A stretch of 51,872 nt of DNA, from assembly GCA_937951215.1 (NCBI GenBank), contig CALFCE010000154.1:1-51872 (forward strand), in the 5' to 3' direction. Positions 9,746 through 20,463 of the stretch are shown one piece after another. The notes under the pieces were generated by a model. The model was given only the letters and a program-made list of their open reading frames with translations. It was not told the origin of the DNA and searched no databases. Every line of letters starts with the position of its first letter. Positions within the stretch are counted from its first letter, which is position 1. The translations under genes were made by a program, and so were the position numbers. Source of the DNA: an uncultured Granulosicoccaceae bacterium (lineage in GTDB: Bacteria; Pseudomonadota; Gammaproteobacteria; Granulosicoccales; Granulosicoccaceae).

Positions 9746-11092
9746 CTAACTGAATATCAAACTAACCCTTGCCCCACCCAACGGTGATGTGCCCAGTTTG
9801 AGTTCTCCGCCATAAGATTCAACCAGCTCCCGAGTAACAGCCAGGCCAAGCCCCTGACCTTCACGGGTTGAATCAGCGCGCCGGCCACGTTCAGCCAAAT
9901 GCTCGACCTCCGTTGGTGGAAAACCCGGGCCGTTATCGTCTATCACCAGTAGCAACTGGTCATCCCGTTTAGTGCCTGTGACGACAATATCGGTTGCGCC
10001 GTACTTGCAGGCATTTTCAAGGATGTTGCCGAGTATTTCCATCATGTCTGATTCTGCTACCCGCAACAAAAAGTTCTTCTTCATCTTCGGAGTAAAGCGC
10101 AGCTCGGATTCAGGATAGACTTTACGCAGAGACTGTGCGAGCCGTTGGATGATGGGTAATGGATACAGCGGTGGAGCCAGTGCCTGCGAGCCCCGGGCAT
10201 TGGCTCTTTGCAAGTGATAGGCGATGATATCGTTCATACGCCGGGTCTGCTCGTGCAGGATTTGCTGGTTTTCCGGCTTGTTTTTCTGATTGTCGGATTC
10301 CAGATCAAGGTTGGCCAGCACCGACAGCGGAGTCTTGAGACTGTGTGCAAGATCGTCCATGACATTGCGATAGCGAAGGTGCCGGTTACGTTCGCTGCCA
10401 AGCAGGGTATTGATGCTGTTTGCCAGCGGTTTGAGTTCAAGCGGCAAGCGGGTATCAAGCAGCTCATCATCACCGCTTTCAATCCGCTTCAGCCCACGGC
10501 CGATTTTGCTCAGCGGGTTAAGGCCCCAGGCCAGCACCAGCATTTGCACGAGTAATAAAAGCATTGCTGAAAGTAACAGACTGAGCCACAGGTTGCGGTC
10601 AAATTTTCTCAGTTGCTGCGTATACTCGACTGCCTCATCCACGACCTGAATAGTAAATATTTCCTCGTTACCATCCTCTGTCAGCCAGCTGGTTGCAAAC
10701 TGCAGACCTCTGACTGATTCGGCATCGTTAACAGCATGGGTGATGAATTTCCATTCGCCGACGTCGATAGAGGCCAGGGGAGGGATGGAAACCACTTTGG
10801 AAGGTGACGACCAGAGTCGATTGCCCGATGGGTCTAGCACTTCTGCATAGGTGCCGGGCAGGGCGTTGGTCAAACGTTGATCTGGCAGTTCATACTCGTT
10901 CACTCGGAGCAGGTTTTGGCTATCGAGCTCTGCCGCGCCAAGAATGCCGTAAACCATACCTTGCATGCGATCCAGCAGCGCCTGTTCTGCGCGGGTATGT
11001 ACTGAATGTCTGACAGACAGTGATGTGAGAATGACAAAGCCTGCCAGCACCAGGCTGGCAGAAAAGATCAAACGAGTGGTGATGGAATTCAT
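9746..11092 (-). CDS. Sensor histidine kinase (PhoQ-like)
   Basis: Two TM segments, DLAHSLKTPLSVL H-box, N-box NILENACKYG, G-box DNGPGFP and GQGLGLAVTRELVE. Confidence 0.9.
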   Translation of the reverse strand: MNSITTRLIFSASLVLAGFVILTSLSVRHSVHTRAEQALLDRMQGMVYGILGAAELDSQNLLRVNEYELPDQRLTNALPGTYAEVLDPSGNRLWSSPSKVVSIPPLASIDVGEWKFITHAVNDAESVRGLQFATSWLTEDGNEEIFTIQVVDEAVEYTQQLRKFDRNLWLSLLLSAMLLLLVQMLVLAWGLNPLSKIGRGLKRIESGDDELLDTRLPLELKPLANSINTLLGSERNRHLRYRNVMDDLAHSLKTPLSVLANLDLESDNQKNKPENQQILHEQTRRMNDIIAYHLQRANARGSQALAPPLYPLPIIQRLAQSLRKVYPESELRFTPKMKKNFLLRVAESDMMEILGNILENACKYGATDIVVTGTKRDDQLLLVIDDNGPGFPPTEVEHLAERGRRADSTREGQGLGLAVTRELVESYGGELKLGTSPLGGARVSLIFS

Positions 11093-11104
11093 GCCTTTAG
11101 CTGG

Positions 11105-11788
11105 CTAATGATCTCCGCGTGCAAGGGCAAGTCGGTAGCCGCGACCACGCAAGGTCTCAATCGGTTGAAGATCTTTTTGCGGATCCAGCTTGCGACGCAG
11201 ACGGCGTACAAACACCTCCAGTATATTTGCATCGCGATCAGTATCCTCGTCATACAAGTGATCCAGCAAATTGGCTTTGGAAATTACTTCCCCGGCATTG
11301 ATGGCCAGGTAAGCCAGCAATTTATATTCATAGGCTGTCAGGTCTACAGATTCTGCATCAACAGTAACAGACTGAGTGCGCGTGTCGATTTGCAGCCGAC
11401 CAAACTTCAACGTTGATTCAGACCAGCCTCCGCTGCGCCGCAACAGAGCTCGAATACGGGCCATGAGCTCTTCCATATGGAAGGGTTTGGCCAGGTAATC
11501 ATCTGCCCCGGCTTCAAGGCCCTCGACCTTATCTTGCCAGCGGGTGCGTGCAGTCAGAATCAGCACCGGGTAGCCTTGTTCCTGCTTGCGCAACGCCTTG
11601 ATAATATCGATGCCGCTGGTTCCGGGTAAGCCAAGATCGACAATCGCTATATCCACTGGCATCTCGGTTGCCAGATAGAGCCCTTCATCGCCGTCTCCGG
11701 TTTCGTCGATGGCAAAACCGTGTTCTCTGAGTTGCTCGACGATTTGAAGTCGCAGCGTCTCTTCGTCTTCTATAACCAATGCACGCAT
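11105..11788 (-). CDS. OmpR/PhoP-family response regulator
   Basis: Receiver motifs (VIEDEETLR, IVDLGLPG, LTAR, YLAKPF) and winged-helix C-terminus (EVFVRRLRRKLD...RGRGYRL). Confidence 0.93.
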   Translation of the reverse strand: MRALVIEDEETLRLQIVEQLREHGFAIDETGDGDEGLYLATEMPVDIAIVDLGLPGTSGIDIIKALRKQEQGYPVLILTARTRWQDKVEGLEAGADDYLAKPFHMEELMARIRALLRRSGGWSESTLKFGRLQIDTRTQSVTVDAESVDLTAYEYKLLAYLAINAGEVISKANLLDHLYDEDTDRDANILEVFVRRLRRKLDPQKDLQPIETLRGRGYRLALARGDH

Positions 11789-11803
11789 ATTGGCATCCTG
11801 GCG

Positions 11804-12067
11804 TTATTGCTTCCTGATCTTGAAAAAACGGACTTTGCCATCCAGAAGCAGTTTGATTTGATAAAAACGGTTACCGTCATCTGCCGACTTTTCGCGGACT
11901 CCCAATACTTTTCCCTGCCCACCGTTTTGCTCCAGCGCGATAGCTATGGCTTCATCTGCGGTGCCGGCACTTTGCGCCCAGAGTGCGGGTGCCAAAAGCA
12001 ATGTTGTCATAAGCACGATGACGCTGAGAATTTTGTGTATTTTGATCTGCAACATGTGGAGCACCAA
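11804..12067 (-). CDS. Small exported PepSY-like protein
   Basis: Signal peptide-like N-terminus, then DEAIAIALEQNGGQGKVLGVREKSADDGNRFYQIKLLLDGKVRFFKI; immediately upstream of the response regulator on the same strand. Confidence 0.6.
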   Translation of the reverse strand: MVLHMLQIKIHKILSVIVLMTTLLLAPALWAQSAGTADEAIAIALEQNGGQGKVLGVREKSADDGNRFYQIKLLLDGKVRFFKIRKQ

Positions 12068-12181
12068 TCAAGTGTAGACGTTCGGCCACCCGGGCCGGGA
12101 GTAATCTGATAACACTAAAATATTAGCAAAAGCGCGGCCGGTGGAGCGTGACCGGCTGCGCTTATCGATCTGCTGCAGAGC

Positions 12182-12967
12182 TTATCTGTGTTGCGGCCGA
12201 ACATTGACCTTGAGCGCGATCCGTTGCCCGGGGTGCTTGTGGGTTCGCAGTTTGTAGTTGCTTCCACGGTAGCGGTATGTGACGTAGTACCCGTCCAGGC
12301 GGTCTTCCGTGTGTACCACGGTACGTGTGGTGCAGCGCTCAACAGGTTTGCTCTGGATATGTCTTGATTGGTTGCGATGTCCGCGGTCATACCCGCGCCG
12401 GCGGTCGCGGCGATTGCTGCGTGGAGATTCGTTGGCAATGGCCGAGCCAATCACGACCCCGGCAATGGTAGCCCCCAATCGGGCCTGATTGCTTCCTGCG
12501 TTGCGGCCCAGCTGGTTGCCGATTGCCCCGCCGATAATGCCACCAATAATCGGGTTTGCATTGCGGTTGCCGGAGCGATGGTGCCGGTCATGACCTGAGT
12601 TGTTGTAGCCTTCGTACATGGTCTGATGTCGTTGCTGTTCGTACCAGCACTCACGTTCAGGCTTTTCGACTCTGATCTGCGTGTAGATTGGCTGTACATG
12701 GACGACATCGGCGTATTCGGTGAAACTGAGTTGACGACCGTTTTTGTTGTGCTTGTGGCCGCGCTGATCGGCGTGGGCAGCGCCAGCTGTGCCGAGGACC
12801 ATACTGAACCCGAGCACCAGGGCTGGCAGGACACGTGCAATCGGCTGAGTAAAAATGCGCTTGTTTGAGAATGCCAGGTTGTCACTGGTTTCAGTGCTGG
12901 TGGTTGAGCAAGTGTCAGCGTCTTGCATCGCAGCACGGTTGGTGGTGTTTTGGTTGCTGTGTTTCAT
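12182..12967 (-). CDS. Glycine-zipper 2TM domain protein (envelope)
   Basis: GGIIGGAIGNQLGRNAGSNQARLGATIAGVVIGSAIAN glycine zipper; internal hydrophobic segment VLPALVLGFSMVLGTAGAAHA. Confidence 0.8.
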   Translation of the reverse strand: MKHSNQNTTNRAAMQDADTCSTTSTETSDNLAFSNKRIFTQPIARVLPALVLGFSMVLGTAGAAHADQRGHKHNKNGRQLSFTEYADVVHVQPIYTQIRVEKPERECWYEQQRHQTMYEGYNNSGHDRHHRSGNRNANPIIGGIIGGAIGNQLGRNAGSNQARLGATIAGVVIGSAIANESPRSNRRDRRRGYDRGHRNQSRHIQSKPVERCTTRTVVHTEDRLDGYYVTYRYRGSNYKLRTHKHPGQRIALKVNVRPQHR

Positions 12968-13214
12968 GGTACCGTCTCCGTGATAAACCGGCTTTTGCCA
13001 GCGTTGGAGAGCAGTTTAGTGAGGGACTGCTGAACCCGTCCTGAACAGCAAAAGGGCTTATCAGGGCCTGTTTCACAGTTCTCTTGCCAGCGCCTGCTCC
13101 GGGGTTCCCGGCCACCCAGATCAAGGGGTTACACCGCTAGACAGCCAACACGGTCTCAGTGCTTAGAGTTTCAGGGTTAAGGTTTCCGTGCTTAACAGCT
13201 TGGATAAGGTCTGT

Positions 13215-13964
13215 TTACAGGTCTTCTTCAATGGGGACAATCCGGGCGAGTAAGCCGAACTTCGGATTGTCAATGTAGTGAAGTTCCCGACTTCGCATCT
13301 TGCGACTGTGCTCAAGGCGGTAACTGTGCCGACTGTCAGCATCGGTGAATACCAAACGGGTATCGAGATGCAGAAAACGACCCAGCCGAACCTTGATCGT
13401 GCCGGCGACGGTGGTGGTACTGAGCTTGCGCGCACCGTCTTCAAAAGTGGGTCCGGTCGAAGCAGGAATGAAACTATCGTATTGCTGATACTGTTCCGGA
13501 ATATAGAGGGCAAGACCCCGACCGACATTAACCCTGATAGCGCGAGCACTTTCGTTATCCAGACCGGGCTGACGCCATGCAAAATGTTTCAGCAACCGAT
13601 AGTTTCCGGATGCCTTGAGTTTGTCAGCGTACTCGGTCATGGCATATTGATCTTCCACAAGCTCAAACCCGAGTTCGGCTGCCTTGTCACCGTTGAGGCC
13701 AATCGCATTTTTCAATCGTGGCAGGTACAAAGACGGGTTGACGGTGGTGTTGGCTCCCCGAATATTCTCCACCAGAATAATTTCCACCAGATAGTCTTTG
13801 GCAGAAGCCGAGTGCCCGAACAGGACGCCGGCACAAAGCACACTGGCTACAATGAATTTTTTTGCCGTTAATGTCGCGCTTCGCTGACACTGCATCGCTA
13901 TGGAGTGAGAGTCGGGACCGCACTCCCGGTTATCAATAGGTTGAGTTGAGGTCATAGGATTCAA
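13215..13964 (-). CDS. CsiV-like protein
   Basis: Signal peptide then KDYLVEIILVENIRG...; LLKHFAWRQPGLDNESARAIRVNVG and RKMRSRELHYIDNPKFGLLARIVPIE are consistent with the CsiV family; overlaps the mfd stop by 4 nt. Confidence 0.75.
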   Translation of the reverse strand: MNPMTSTQPIDNRECGPDSHSIAMQCQRSATLTAKKFIVASVLCAGVLFGHSASAKDYLVEIILVENIRGANTTVNPSLYLPRLKNAIGLNGDKAAELGFELVEDQYAMTEYADKLKASGNYRLLKHFAWRQPGLDNESARAIRVNVGRGLALYIPEQYQQYDSFIPASTGPTFEDGARKLSTTTVAGTIKVRLGRFLHLDTRLVFTDADSRHSYRLEHSRKMRSRELHYIDNPKFGLLARIVPIEEDL

Positions 13965-16900
13965 GCGTTTTCCAATTTATCCAACAACTGATCAGTAAAA
14001 TCAAAGCGCGCTTGTTCAGTGTCAAATGATTTACTGAAACGAAGCACTTTTTTGCCGTCAAAGCGGTACTGATCAGGGTGTTTCTGAATCAATTGTATCA
14101 GCACCATGGGGTCAATCGAGGGATTGTCATTAAAAAGTATCCGCCCACCACTGTCGCTCAGTTCCAGCCTTTCAATACCCAGCAGGGCACAGCGTTGACG
14201 CAAGCGTGTTGCGACGAACAGGTTTTCCGTCTGCGATGGCAACAAACCAAAGCGGTCTATCAATTCAATTTTCAGCTCACGCAGTTCTTCACTATCGGCG
14301 GCATGCGATATCCGTTTATACAGGATCAATCGCAGATGCACGTCGGGAACATACGCGTCGGGTAACAATGCCGGAGCACCGACATCGATTTCTGTTGAGC
14401 GGGCCAGCGGTTCATCATAGTCTGGCAACTTGCCTGATTTCAGTGCACTGACGGCACGCTCCAGAAGTTGCGTGTAGAGCGTAAAACCGATTTCCTGAAT
14501 TTGCCCGCTCTGGCCTTCACCCAGCAGTTCACCTGCACCGCGGATTTCCAGGTCATGCGTGGCCAGCGTGAAACCGACTCCCAGCTCTTCCAGAGATTCG
14601 ATCGCCTCAAGCCGTTTTTTGGCATCACTGGTAATGGTTTTGATCGGCGGAGTCAGCAAATACGCATAGGCGCGATGATGTGAGCGACCAACGCGTCCCC
14701 TTAATTGGTGCAGTTGAGCCAGGCCCAGTTTGTCCGCGCGGTTGATAATGATGGTATTGGCGCTTGGAACGTCAATGCCACTTTCAATAATCGTGGTGGA
14801 AACAAAGATGTTGAATCTTTGGTGGTAAAAGTCATACATCACCGCTTCCAGCTCAGACTCCCGCATCTGACCGTGTCCTACCCCGACTTTAGCCTGTGGC
14901 ATCAGCTCTTCGAGAGTGCGGGCGATGCGATCAATAGTGGCAACTTCATTGTGAAGAAAATACACCTGACCGCCACGCGCCAGTTCACGCGCACAGGCTT
15001 CGCGAATTTGATTGTCAGACCATTCGCAAACAATAGTCTTTATCGCATGCCGGTGCGGGGGAGGGGTGGCTATGATGGAAAGGTCACGCAGCCCGGACAA
15101 CCCCATGCTGAGTGTTCTCGGGATAGGGGTCGCGGTCAGTGTGATAATGTCGATCTCGGAACGCAGCGTCTTCATGTGCTCTTTGTGCCGCACGCCAAAG
15201 CGATGCTCTTCATCGATGATTACCAGCCCCAGGTTTTTATACTTGACGTCTTTTTGTATTAGACGGTGCGTGCCGATGATGATATCGATTTTGCCTGTCG
15301 CAAGCCGTTCCAGAATCTGTTTGTGTTCACTGGCGCTTTTAAAGCGTGATACGGACTCTATCTGCATCGCCCAATCCGAAAACCGGTCGAGAAAGTTCTG
15401 GTGATGCTGTTGTGCCAACAGTGTTGTCGGCACCAATACCGCGACCTGCTTGCCGGCATCAACAGCTACAAAGGCAGCTCGCATGGCCACTTCAGTCTTG
15501 CCAAACCCGACATCACCGCAGACTACCCGGTCTGTTGGCCTTTCTGCACGGAGGTCCTCTACGACAGCATTGATCGCATTGTATTGATCGGGTGTTTCCT
15601 CAAATGGAAATGCGCTGGCAAACATTTCGTAGTTGCTTGCATCGTCGATGAGCGCCGTGCCTTTCCGAGCTGCGCGGCGTGCGTGTATCTCCAATAGTTC
15701 GGCCGCCACATCGTGGGCCTTTTCGGCGGCTTTGCGTTTGACCTTCTGCCAATGATCACTGCCCAGTTTGTGCAGTGGCGCGCCGTCTTCACTGGAACCT
15801 GCGTAACGGCTGATCAGATGTAGTGCAGCGACGGGCACATAGAGCTTGTCCTCGCCGGCATAGCTGATAGTCAGAAATTCGGTTTCGATGTCGCCCACGT
15901 CGAGTAGTGTCAAGCCCTGGTAGCGGCCAACACCATGATCGATATGGACCACTGGAGCCCCGATACTGAGATCGGTCAGATTGGCGATGATGGCATCGGA
16001 ATCCCGGGTTGCCCGCCGCCGCTCACGTTGGCGCACCCGACCGGTTCCAAGCTGGGTCTCGGTAACGACAGCGACACCGGGCATCTCTCCGCCGACCTGC
16101 AAATTCAGGCCTTGATCAAGAGGGGCGGTAGTCAAGCCAAGGTCGTCGTCACTGGCCAGAAACTCTTGCCAGTTGCTAAAAGACTTCGGTTTTATTCCAT
16201 TCCCGACCAACTGATCAAGCAGCGTTTCGCGGCGCCCGGTGGATTCTGCAACCAGCAAAATTTTCCCGAAGTACGAATTGATCCATTCTTGCAAAAGCGC
16301 CATCGGTTTCTCGGCACGCGCGTTGACCGGATATACACCGGGTGCCTGGCATGGAAAATTGAGCACCTCATCGGGGTTGTTACTGCTACCGTTCAGTTCA
16401 ATCTCGAATGACTGGGTGTGAATGCAATGACGTTGTTGCAAACTTTCCCGGGTTTGCTCGGGGCTCAGATAAATCAGAGAAGGATCAAGTATCGGTCGTT
16501 CAACATCGTGGCGCCGTTGCTCATAGCGTTCTGCTGTCGATTCCCAGAATTCATCCAGCGCAGTTTCGGCATTATCGAGAAAGATAAATTCAGCCTGTGG
16601 TGGCAGGTAGTCAAACAAGCTGGCCATCTCTTCGAAAAAGAGCGGTGAGTAATATTCGATACCGGCTGGGGCTCGACCTTCGGAGACCGCCTGATACACT
16701 GGACAGTTCCTGCGATCAACGTCAAATGCATTGCGAAACTCACGGCGAAAATGTTGAATGCCTTCTTCGTTGAGCGGGAATTCATGCGCTGGCAGTAGTT
16801 CAATGCTTGAAACCCTGTCGATACTGCGTTGGGTGTCCACATCAAATGAGCGGATGCTTTCAATCTCATTGTCGAAAAATTCAATTCGCAGCGGATGGTC

Positions 16901-17584
16901 GCAGGTCATTGGAAACAGATCGACGATGGCACCACGGTGTGAGAACTCACCGTGTTCCTCCACCTGGCTGACATTGCGGTATCCGGCATCGACCAGGCGT
17001 TTTCGAAACGGTTCCGGGTCCAGGGTTTCGTCACCGTCGATAATCAGCGCATGCTGGTCAAAAAAGGATTGTGGCGCAAGTCGTTGCATCAGGGCCGAAG
17101 CGGTGACAAGCAGTATTCCGGAGCTTTGTGCCGACATTCCGTAAAGCGCTCTGATCCGCTGGGAAATGATGTCCTGGTGCGGGGAGATCCAGTCATAGGG
17201 GAGCGTTTCCCACTCGACAAAGCCGGTGACCTCGGTCGCATCATCAGTGAAAAATTCCAGTTCGCTCTCGGTACGTAATAGCTCTGGCATCGATGAAGCC
17301 ACGACGACCAGCATCGATTCCGTGCTACGGGCGTATTCGGCGATGGCCAGAGATCTTGCACTACCATAAAGCTGCCCCCAACGAGTCTGTGATCGTGTGG
17401 CAGCAGGAAACAGGCGGCTGGGACTCGCCTTTTTGCCAGAGCGGGCGCTTTTCTGATTATCGCCTGATCGCGATCCAGAGCCGCTGGAGCCGACTGGCTC
17501 TGGGTGCTGATCGCCACTACCTTGAGACTCGGCGTTTTTCCGGTTTTTCTTGGTGTTGTTTTTGGGCACGGCTATGTCGGGCAC
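13961..17584 (-). CDS. mfd: Transcription-repair coupling factor Mfd
   Basis: 1207 aa; CarD-like RID (APVVHIDHGVGRYQGL), RecG-like helicase motifs GDVGFGKTEVAMRAAF, DEEHRFGV, LTATPIPRTL, QLRGRVGRS. Confidence 0.97.
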   Translation of the reverse strand: MPDIAVPKNNTKKNRKNAESQGSGDQHPEPVGSSGSGSRSGDNQKSARSGKKASPSRLFPAATRSQTRWGQLYGSARSLAIAEYARSTESMLVVVASSMPELLRTESELEFFTDDATEVTGFVEWETLPYDWISPHQDIISQRIRALYGMSAQSSGILLVTASALMQRLAPQSFFDQHALIIDGDETLDPEPFRKRLVDAGYRNVSQVEEHGEFSHRGAIVDLFPMTCDHPLRIEFFDNEIESIRSFDVDTQRSIDRVSSIELLPAHEFPLNEEGIQHFRREFRNAFDVDRRNCPVYQAVSEGRAPAGIEYYSPLFFEEMASLFDYLPPQAEFIFLDNAETALDEFWESTAERYEQRRHDVERPILDPSLIYLSPEQTRESLQQRHCIHTQSFEIELNGSSNNPDEVLNFPCQAPGVYPVNARAEKPMALLQEWINSYFGKILLVAESTGRRETLLDQLVGNGIKPKSFSNWQEFLASDDDLGLTTAPLDQGLNLQVGGEMPGVAVVTETQLGTGRVRQRERRRATRDSDAIIANLTDLSIGAPVVHIDHGVGRYQGLTLLDVGDIETEFLTISYAGEDKLYVPVAALHLISRYAGSSEDGAPLHKLGSDHWQKVKRKAAEKAHDVAAELLEIHARRAARKGTALIDDASNYEMFASAFPFEETPDQYNAINAVVEDLRAERPTDRVVCGDVGFGKTEVAMRAAFVAVDAGKQVAVLVPTTLLAQQHHQNFLDRFSDWAMQIESVSRFKSASEHKQILERLATGKIDIIIGTHRLIQKDVKYKNLGLVIIDEEHRFGVRHKEHMKTLRSEIDIITLTATPIPRTLSMGLSGLRDLSIIATPPPHRHAIKTIVCEWSDNQIREACARELARGGQVYFLHNEVATIDRIARTLEELMPQAKVGVGHGQMRESELEAVMYDFYHQRFNIFVSTTIIESGIDVPSANTIIINRADKLGLAQLHQLRGRVGRSHHRAYAYLLTPPIKTITSDAKKRLEAIESLEELGVGFTLATHDLEIRGAGELLGEGQSGQIQEIGFTLYTQLLERAVSALKSGKLPDYDEPLARSTEIDVGAPALLPDAYVPDVHLRLILYKRISHAADSEELRELKIELIDRFGLLPSQTENLFVATRLRQRCALLGIERLELSDSGGRILFNDNPSIDPMVLIQLIQKHPDQYRFDGKKVLRFSKSFDTEQARFDFTDQLLDKLENA

Positions 17585-18146
17585 GGCTGGTTCTTGATGT
17601 CATATGGATTCATGCAAGCCCCCTGGTTCTTAATAACCCGGGTCTCTCACACCAAAAAGCGGGTGGAAGGCAGGCACAATCCTGAATGTGGCAGCTACTG
17701 AGCTGGATCTGGATCGTCAATAGAGGATTCTCCCACATGCGCTGGCATACTGCATCATCGCGAACGCCCCGCAATTCTCCCGCTGTCCCGTCCGGCGGAT
17801 CCGGCAGCGTGCGCTGCGAGCAGAGCCTGAACCGGTTGCCAATTGTTTCAATTGCCCGATCGAGTCAAACACTCTCTAGTGACTGAACTATAATTGACGC
17901 AGGCGTGAACAGACTTAGCATCCGTGTCTGACTGGTGCCGGAGACAAAATTGCACTCTGTATAGAAGATTGGCTCGGGTAGCAGAGTGGCTGTATCCAGT
18001 GAGACCGCGCTGAGGCTGTCGGCATGATTTGTGAACGCTGGCAACGCACCCTTTGTTGTCTGTGGGGATGTCTTCAGGCATCACAGTGCTGGTGTTATAC
18101 GTCATTTGCGTGAACCTTTCCGAACGCGGTAGTCAAACAGAGCATC

Positions 18147-19397
18147 ATGTTTCAGCCTTATCAACTATTCGTCGGACTACGCTATACGCGAGCCAAGCGA
18201 CGCAACCACTTCATCTCGTTTATTTCGTTGATTTCGATACTCGGTATCGCGCTGGGTGTGACCGCACTTATTACTGTCACTTCTGTAATGAATGGTTTCG
18301 AGAAAGAAATGCGTGAGCGTATCATCGGCGCCGCGGCACATGCCACGATCACACAATATGGAGAGCCGATGCCGGCATGGGAGGCGGTAGCAGGGCTGGC
18401 TAGCGAGAGTCCAGAGGTTATCGGTGCTGCACCTTATGTTGAAGGGCAAGTGATGTTGGTCAATCGCGGTCGCTCGTCTGGCGCACTGTTTCGGGGAGTA
18501 CTGCCCGAGCAGGAGCCGCAAGTCTCCGAGTTGTCCGACAAGTTACTCAATGATGCTGTGCTCGATGAGGTGTTGGTCGCCGGTAGCTATGGCATATTGC
18601 TGGGAGCCGACCTGGCTGATTACCTCGGCGCTGTTGAAGGTGACAAGGTTACTGTGATTACACCTGAAGCGAGCGTCACGCCGATGGGATTCGTGCCTCG
18701 GCTCAAGCGCTTTACCGTGACTGGTATCTTCAAATTCGGCATGTATCAGTACGACAGCAGTATGGCGATCGTGCATGCGAGTGATTCTGCCAAATTGCTG
18801 AAACTGGATGATGGATTTTCAGGGGTCAGGCTTAAACTGGAGGACACTTCAAGATCGCCCGCGGTGGTCAAAGACTTACGCAGTAAAGTGGGCTTTGATT
18901 ATTATGTGAGTGATTGGACACAACAAAATGCCAATTACTTCGCTGCAGTTCGCATGGAAAAAACCATGATGTTCATCATCTTGTCAATGATCGTGGCCGT
19001 CGCAGCATTTAATATCGTCTCTACGCTGGTCATGATGGTGCAAGACAAACAAGCCGACATTGCCATACTCAGAACACAGGGAGCCTCACCATCGAGCGTG
19101 ATGACAATCTTTTTGGTGCAAGGGACCCTGATCGGTGTACTGGGCACCATTGCCGGTGCGATTGGCGGGGTATTGCTGGCATCCAATATTGATGTGGTCG
19201 TGCCTTTTATAGAGCGTTTTACAGGCCCGGTGCTGGATCCCGAGGTGTACTATATCGACGAAATGCCGTCGGACCTGCGGTGGTCTGTCGTAGCGAAAAC
19301 CGTTGCCATGTCGTTTTCCCTGTCGGTACTCGCCACCTTGTACCCGGCGTGGCGGGCCTCGCGTACCGAGCCGGCCGAGGCGCTTTCCTATGAGTGA
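18147..19397 (+). CDS. Lipoprotein-releasing ABC transporter permease (LolC/LolE family)
   Basis: [47 protein letters not shown]; MacB-like/FtsX-like topology; followed by lolD. Confidence 0.93.
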   Translation: MFQPYQLFVGLRYTRAKRRNHFISFISLISILGIALGVTALITVTSVMNGFEKEMRERIIGAAAHATITQYGEPMPAWEAVAGLASESPEVIGAAPYVEGQVMLVNRGRSSGALFRGVLPEQEPQVSELSDKLLNDAVLDEVLVAGSYGILLGADLADYLGAVEGDKVTVITPEASVTPMGFVPRLKRFTVTGIFKFGMYQYDSSMAIVHASDSAKLLKLDDGFSGVRLKLEDTSRSPAVVKDLRSKVGFDYYVSDWTQQNANYFAAVRMEKTMMFIILSMIVAVAAFNIVSTLVMMVQDKQADIAILRTQGASPSSVMTIFLVQGTLIGVLGTIAGAIGGVLLASNIDVVVPFIERFTGPVLDPEVYYIDEMPSDLRWSVVAKTVAMSFSLSVLATLYPAWRASRTEPAEALSYE

Positions 19398-20094
19398 TCA
19401 ACCATCGGGTCAACAAACTGTTCTGAAAGCAGAAGGTCTTGGCAAGCGCTATGCACAAGGCGATCTTGATGTAGAGGTACTAAGAAATCTCGAGCTCAGT
19501 ATCGATGCTGGCGAGCGAGTGGCCATTGTGGGCAGCTCCGGGTCAGGCAAAAGCACGCTGCTGCATTTACTTGGTGGGCTTGACACACCCAGTCACGGAA
19601 CCATTACTGTTGACGGGCAGGATTTTAGCAAGCTGTCCGCTGCCGGGCGTGGCCGTTTGCGCAATCGTTTGATGGGTTTTGTTTATCAGTTCCATCATCT
19701 GTTGCCAGAATTTACCGCGATGGAAAATGTCAGTATGCCCCTGCTGATTGGTGGTACCAGCCGCAAGGAGGCCGCGAAGCGCTCCACCGAGCTGTTGGCG
19801 AGAGTAGGGCTGGCTGAACGGCTGGAGCACAAACCCGGCGAACTATCCGGTGGCGAACGTCAGCGTGCAGCCATTGCCAGAGCCTTGATCAATAATCCCC
19901 GCGTAGTGTTGGCCGATGAACCTACAGGAAATCTCGACGAAGAAACATCCAATCGTGTGTACGAGTTGATGTTAAGCCTCAACCAGGAATTGGGAACCAG
20001 CTTTCTGGTGGTCACACATGATCTGGAACTGGCCTCCCGGCTGGACCGTACGTTGACACTCAGCAATGGGTTGCTGATCGATCACGCTCTTTAA
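19390..20094 (+). CDS. lolD: Lipoprotein-releasing ABC transporter ATP-binding protein LolD
   Basis: Walker [19 protein letters not shown], signature [18 protein letters not shown] at 19390 overlaps the permease stop and is preferred over 19303. Confidence 0.93.
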   Translation: MSDQPSGQQTVLKAEGLGKRYAQGDLDVEVLRNLELSIDAGERVAIVGSSGSGKSTLLHLLGGLDTPSHGTITVDGQDFSKLSAAGRGRLRNRLMGFVYQFHHLLPEFTAMENVSMPLLIGGTSRKEAAKRSTELLARVGLAERLEHKPGELSGGERQRAAIARALINNPRVVLADEPTGNLDEETSNRVYELMLSLNQELGTSFLVVTHDLELASRLDRTLTLSNGLLIDHAL

Positions 20095-20188
20095 GATTTT
20101 TTTAATCAAGCGGCCGTATCAGCAAACGCTTATCACCCGTTGCCTTAAGAGGTAATGCCATTGACTGCCACCCGGTGGTGTATGGTAA

Positions 20189-20258
20189 CGTCCAGACACG
20201 TCCCCAGACACGTCCCCAGACACGTTCCCAAACGCTCACCCAGACGCTCACCCAGTCA
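20189..20258. repeat. 12-bp period degenerate tandem repeat (cgtccccagaca / cgctcacccaga units)
   Basis: cgtccagaca-cgtccccagaca-cgtccccagaca-cgttcccaaa-cgctcacccaga-cgctcacccagt read directly. Confidence 0.8.
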
Positions 20259-20463
20259 CGTCCGCGAGCAGTAACCGAAACCCCAAGAGCCACACTACCG
20301 CGTCCGGCTCAGCATCTGTGGGTACCAAGCCTGCCCGCACCGAGCAAAATCGCTGACAGTTTTGCGCTGTAGTAGATGTCAATTAGTTCGTTCGACAGGA
20401 GGTCGATATGCGAATACAAAAGGGAATTTTCGTCTGTAGTGTTATCTGTTCAGGCTCTGTGAT

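Noticed and set aside
17970-18030. tRNA-like string (gctcgggtagcagagtggctgtatccagtgagaccgc) near 17970
   Set aside because: No matching acceptor stem, T-arm or CCA; cannot be folded into a cloverleaf.
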